Source of the DNA: Actinomycetes bacterium
GTDB taxonomy: Bacteria > Actinomycetota > Acidimicrobiia > Acidimicrobiales > RAAP-2
Assembly (NCBI GenBank): GCA_021810205.1
Contig: JAJZJC010000020.1
Span: 1-43,217 of the forward strand
Length of the DNA stretch: 43,217 nucleotides
Direction of reading: 5' to 3'
Shown piece after piece: positions 39,828 through 43,217 of this stretch (the stretch's first letter is position 1; the number at the start of each line of letters is the position of its first letter). The notes beneath the pieces are model-generated. The model had not been told where the DNA came from, did not search any database, and worked only from the letters and a program-made list of their open reading frames with translations. A program made the position numbers and the translations under genes.

Positions 39828-41125
39828 GCCGTGAGGACCGGCGGATCGCCGAGCCAAGGGGCAAGCGCGTCGGGAAGGCGCACCGTGCCGTCGGGCTGCC
39901 GGCCCCACTCGACGAGCGCCGCCCAGATCCTCGACCACGCGAGCGCCGAGCCGTTCAGCGTGTGCACCAGCTGCGGCGGGCCGCCGGCGGCCGGGCGGTA
40001 GCGAATGCTCGCCCGGCGCGCCTGGTAGTCGCGGACCCAGCTCACCGAGGACACCTCGAGCCAGCGGTCGACGCCGGGGGCGTAGACCTCGAGGTCGAAG
40101 GTGCGTGCCGCGGAGAGTCCCAGGTCGCCGGTGCACAGATCGAGCACGCGGTAGGGAAGGCCGAGCGCCCGCAGCAGATCCTCGGCGCGCTCCACGATGT
40201 CGGCAAAGGCGTCGGATGCCTGCGCGGGCGTCGTGAACGCGTAGAGCTCGACCTTCTCGAACTCGTGGACCCGCAGGAGGCCACGCGTGTCGCGCCCTGC
40301 CGCGCCCGCCTCGCGCCGGAAGCACTGGGTCATGGCGGTGAGCCGCAGAGGCAGGTCCGCCTCCTCCAGGATCTCGCCGCGGTACATCGAGGTGAGCGGC
40401 ACCTCGGCGGTCGGGATCGCCCACAGGTCGTCGCGCTCGATGTGGTACGCCTCGTCGGCGAACTTCGGGAGGTGTCCCGTCGAGGTCAGCGTCTCGGTCA
40501 GCACCATCGTCGGTGGGCGGATCTCCTCGTAGGCATCCCGGTGACGCTCGAGCGCGAAGGAGGTGAGCGCCCGCAACAGGCGCGCGCCGTCGGCGCGGTA
40601 CAGGGGGAACATCGAACCTGACATGCGCGCCCCGCGCGCCATGTCGAGGATGCCGAGCTCGGTAGCGACGTCGAAGTGCGGCACCCGCTGGTGCGCCTCG
40701 GGCACCGGCTCGGGGCGGCCCTCCTCCTGGCCCGGCCACCAGCGCGAGCGCTCGACGTTCTCGGCCTCGCTCGCTCCGTCAGGGGCGTCGTCGGCTGGAA
40801 TGTTCGGAGTCACGAGCAGCCGCCCTCGCAGCTCGCCCGCCACCCGGTCGGTCTCCTCGGCGGCCGCGCGCTCCTCCTCGCCCACGGCGCGGCTCTCGGC
40901 GGCGAGCGCCGCGGCACGTGCGCCATCACCGCCACGGCGGGCCATGCCCACCTCACGCGAGAGCGACTTCACACGGGCCCGCAGCCGCTCCTGGCGGGCG
41001 AGGAGCTCGCGGTGGCGCTCGTCGAGCGCCGACAGCTCGTCGATGTCGGAGGGGTCGACCCCGCGGCGCCCGAGCGCGGCCTTTACGAGGTCGGGCTGCT
41101 CGCGTACCAGGCGAATGTCGATCAT
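39821..41125 (-). CDS. serS: Seryl-tRNA synthetase
   Basis: SerRS charges tRNA-Ser and also tRNA-Sec with serine, the first step of selenocysteine synthesis. The start is ATG 41125 (MIDIRLVREQPDLVKAALGRRG); the longer frame is not conserved. The N-terminal coiled-coil tRNA-binding arm covers about residues 25-100. The class II core shows the ATSF region ALTSFALERH, TSTGHLPKF, WAIPTAEVPLTSMYRGEI, motif 2 QCFRREAGAAGRDTRGLLRVHEFEKVE and motif 3 region LNGSALAWSRIWAALVEWG. 434 aa is the usual length. It converges with regX3 and diverges from an ABC transporter operon. Confidence 0.96.
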   Translation of the reverse strand: MIDIRLVREQPDLVKAALGRRGVDPSDIDELSALDERHRELLARQERLRARVKSLSREVGMARRGGDGARAAALAAESRAVGEEERAAAEETDRVAGELRGRLLVTPNIPADDAPDGASEAENVERSRWWPGQEEGRPEPVPEAHQRVPHFDVATELGILDMARGARMSGSMFPLYRADGARLLRALTSFALERHRDAYEEIRPPTMVLTETLTSTGHLPKFADEAYHIERDDLWAIPTAEVPLTSMYRGEILEEADLPLRLTAMTQCFRREAGAAGRDTRGLLRVHEFEKVELYAFTTPAQASDAFADIVERAEDLLRALGLPYRVLDLCTGDLGLSAARTFDLEVYAPGVDRWLEVSSVSWVRDYQARRASIRYRPAAGGPPQLVHTLNGSALAWSRIWAALVEWGRQPDGTVRLPDALAPWLGDPPVLTAR

Positions 41126-41193
41126 TGTCTTGCCGACAGTAGCGTGGGCACACGTATGCCGGCCGATGCGCACACACCACGGGCGCACCGGTC

Positions 41194-42393
41194 ATGACCG
41201 AGGCCCCCACGACGCCTGCTCTCGGTGCCGACGCAGACGCCGTCGACAGGGCAGGCACAGCAGCGGTGTCCTGCACGGACCTCGTCGTCCGCTATGGCGA
41301 TCGCACCGCGGTCGACTCCGTCTCCTTCGAAGCCCGTCGCGGCGAGGTGCTCTGCGTCCTCGGACCCAACGGAGCGGGAAAGACCTCCACCATCGAGTGC
41401 CTCGAGGGGTACCGGCGACCGGTGTCAGGCGCGTTGCGAGTGCTGGGGTTGGATCCGTGGGCGGACCACGCAGCGGTCGTCGGGCGCATCGGGGTCATGC
41501 TCCAGCGCGGGGGCGTGTACCCGATGCTCGCGCCCCGCCAGGCATTGCGTCTGTTCGCCGCGTACTACCCGAACCCCGAAGACCCCGAGGCCCTCGTCGA
41601 CCTGGTGCGGCTGCGCGACGTGGCCCGCACGCCCTGGCGGCACCTGTCTGGGGGCGAGCAAGCCCGCCTCTCGCTCGCCCTGGCGCTCGTCGGCCGCCCC
41701 GAGGTCGTCTTCCTCGACGAGCCCACTGCCGGCGTCGACCCCGAGGGCCGGCTCTCGGTACGAGACGTGATCGGGCACCTGCGCGAGCAGGGCGCGTGCG
41801 TGGTCCTCACCACCCATGAGATGGCCGAGGCCGAGCGCGTGGCGGACCGGGTGCTCATCCTGCACCACGGCAGGATCGTCGCCCAGGGGACGCCGGACGC
41901 GCTCGGTGACGGGACAGCAGGCGCGCCCGGTGAGGGGCAGCTGGAGATCTCGTTCGGCGCGCCCGCGGACCTCGACGCCGGGCCGCTTGCCGCCGCGCTC
42001 GGGCCGGGGACCACGGTCGTCGAAGAGGCGCCCGGACGGTACCGGGCGACGCGCCCGGGGACGGCCGCGAGCGACAGGGAGATCGCCGCGATGGCGGCGA
42101 CGGTCACCACCTGGCTCGCCGAGCGCGGCGTGGTCCTGCGGGACCTTCGCGTCGGGCGCTCCCTCGAAGAGGCCTACCTCGCCGTCGTGGGCGCGCAGGG
42201 GGCGGTCGGGGAAGAGACGGACACCGGCGTTGGGAGAGAGGCCTGGCGCGGGCAGCCTCGGACCCACGCGGCCAGGCGTCGGGGACTCCGGCGGGCACGC
42301 CGAGGACGTGGCACCGATAGTGCCCGGGGAGCGGGTCGGGCGACAGGCGGTGGGACAGGCCGGACGGGGCGGATACGGCGATCGGCGAGATGA
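41194..42393 (+). CDS. ABC transporter ATP-binding protein (DrrA-type)
   Basis: A 399-aa ATPase of the ABC-2 exporter type. It has Walker A LGPNGAGKTSTIE, the Q-loop region IGVMLQRGGVYPML, signature LSGGEQARLSL, Walker B VVFLDEPTAGVDPEG and the switch histidine in VLTTHEMAEAERVADR. A C-terminal regulatory region (to LRDLRVGRSLEEAYLAVVG) is followed by about 65 Arg/Gly-rich residues that are not part of the family and may be variable. ATG 41194. The stop overlaps the permease start by 4 bp. The substrate (lipid, drug or polymer) cannot be told. Confidence 0.9.
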   Translation: MTEAPTTPALGADADAVDRAGTAAVSCTDLVVRYGDRTAVDSVSFEARRGEVLCVLGPNGAGKTSTIECLEGYRRPVSGALRVLGLDPWADHAAVVGRIGVMLQRGGVYPMLAPRQALRLFAAYYPNPEDPEALVDLVRLRDVARTPWRHLSGGEQARLSLALALVGRPEVVFLDEPTAGVDPEGRLSVRDVIGHLREQGACVVLTTHEMAEAERVADRVLILHHGRIVAQGTPDALGDGTAGAPGEGQLEISFGAPADLDAGPLAAALGPGTTVVEEAPGRYRATRPGTAASDREIAAMAATVTTWLAERGVVLRDLRVGRSLEEAYLAVVGAQGAVGEETDTGVGREAWRGQPRTHAARRRGLRRARRGRGTDSARGAGRATGGGTGRTGRIRRSAR

Positions 42394-43136
42394 GCACGCT
42401 CCGTCCGCTCGTCGCCCAGGTGCGCGTCGAGACCTACATGACGCTGCGGCGCGGCGAGACGCTGCTCCTCACCGTCGGGATCCCCGTGGCATTCCTCGTC
42501 TTCTTCTCGACGTCCCACGTCGTCACGACGGGAAACGAGCCCGCGGTCTCCTTCTTCGTGCCCGGCATCCTCGCGCTCGCTGTCATGTCGACTGCCATGG
42601 TGTCGCTCGGCATCGCCACGGGGTTCGAGCGCGGCTACGGCGTGCTCAAGCGGCTGGGCGCGACGCCGCTCGGTCGCCCGCGCCTCCTCGGGGCAAAGAT
42701 CATCACGATCTTCTTCGTCGAATTGTTCCAGGCCGCCGTGCTGGTGCCCGTCGGGTACGCGCTTGGCTGGATCCCCGGCGGCGACACCCCCGCCGCGTCG
42801 GCGGGCCAGGCCCTGGCCGCTGCACTCCTGGCGACGGCGGCGTTCGGCGGTCTCGGGCTTCTGCTCGCCGGGGTGCTGCGGGCCGAGGTGAACCTCGCCG
42901 CGGCGAACGGCCTCTACCTCGTCCTCCTCCTACTCGGCGGCATGATCGTGCCGCTGGCGAAGCTACCGGGTGCCCTCGCAGCGGTCGCACGGGCGTTCCC
43001 GGCCGCTGCGCTCTCCGACGCGTTGCATGCGGCACTCGGCACGGGCACCGGCGTCCCGACCGAGGCTTGGATCGTGCTCGGGGCCTGGGCGGTCGGAGCG
43101 ACCGCCGCCGCCGCGCTCACCTTCCGCTGGGAGTAG
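42390..43136 (+). CDS. ABC-2 type transporter permease
   Basis: A 248-aa permease with six membrane segments (for example LLLTVGIPVAFLVFFSTS, VPGILALAVMSTAMVSLGIA, LVLLLLGGMIVPLAKLPG) and the ABC-2 pattern RGYGVLKRLGATPLGRPRLLGAK before the third helix. The start overlaps the ATPase stop (ATGA). Together they make a dimeric exporter. Complete, ending 81 bp before the window edge. Confidence 0.9.
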   Translation: MSTLRPLVAQVRVETYMTLRRGETLLLTVGIPVAFLVFFSTSHVVTTGNEPAVSFFVPGILALAVMSTAMVSLGIATGFERGYGVLKRLGATPLGRPRLLGAKIITIFFVELFQAAVLVPVGYALGWIPGGDTPAASAGQALAAALLATAAFGGLGLLLAGVLRAEVNLAAANGLYLVLLLLGGMIVPLAKLPGALAAVARAFPAAALSDALHAALGTGTGVPTEAWIVLGAWAVGATAAAALTFRWE

Positions 43137-43137
43137 C

Positions 43138-43209
43138 GGGGACGGGCACGCCGAGCGGGGCGGGGACGGGCACGCCGAGCGGGGCGGGGACGGGCACGCG
43201 GAGCGGGGC
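43138..43209. repeat. Three tandem 24-bp repeats after the ABC permease
   Basis: The unit GGGGACGGGCACGCCGAGCGGGGC occurs at 43138-43161, 43162-43185 and 43186-43209; the third copy has one change (GCGGAG for GCCGAG). A partial GGGGC follows and the window ends, so the array may continue. It is non-coding on the plus strand. Confidence 0.9.
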
Positions 43210-43217
43210 GGGGCAAA

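Overview
The window comes from a high-GC member of the Actinomycetota. Evidence: GTG/ATG starts, pervasive stop/start overlaps, a SenX3-RegX3-type phosphate two-component pair, a polyphosphate glucokinase, an SCO6880/DUF6112 type IV secretion cluster and a TreY-TreZ trehalose pair. A selenium-using lineage near Acidimicrobiia is possible, but the sequence alone does not fix the class.

Layout. 0.3-5 kb: treZ-treY, making trehalose from malto-oligosaccharides. 5-8.6 kb: a YfhO-like membrane protein and a small DinB/DUF664 protein. 8.6-11 kb: a phosphate:H+ symporter-like MFS permease divergent from phoU. 11.6-15.9 kb: an ABC exporter, a decayed hemerythrin, a YihY-family membrane protein and a membrane-anchored PDZ protein. 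16.1-23.5 kb: a selenoprotein island. It has a three-gene NAD-type formate dehydrogenase operon whose catalytic subunit has an in-frame UGA and a SECIS-like hairpin. Facing it is a two-gene operon whose first gene is a UGSC-motif selenoprotein, also with an in-frame UGA and a hairpin at the same spacing. A cupin dioxygenase-like gene diverges from that operon. 23.5-28.5 kb: a DUF929 thioredoxin-like protein, a cupredoxin relic, a UbiB/ABC1 kinase, an IS607 resolvase relic, tRNA-Arg(ACG) and polyphosphate glucokinase. 28.6-37 kb: a minus-strand type IV secretion/conjugation-type module (DUF6112, TrbL/VirB6-like, SCO6880, VirB4-like ATPase, VirD4/TraD-like coupling ATPase), interrupted by plus-strand GNAT and truncated HTH genes. 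37-39.8 kb: senX3-like kinase and regX3-like regulator. 39.8-43.2 kb: serS, a two-gene ABC exporter and a 24-bp tandem repeat at the edge.

Most notable system. In the formate dehydrogenase the usual FdsA-type alpha polypeptide is split at a domain boundary and the parts are encoded in swapped order. The Sec-containing molybdopterin domain comes first, then a fused NuoE-NuoF subunit, then a separate ferredoxin subunit that ends with the 4Fe-4S domain normally found at the N terminus of the catalytic chain. The UGSC operon ends 91 bp away in convergent orientation, so two selenoproteins sit side by side. SerS, which also charges tRNA-Sec, is in the window. No selA, selB, selC or selD was seen. 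Three convergent gene pairs share a design in which hairpins overlap or closely flank the stop codons.
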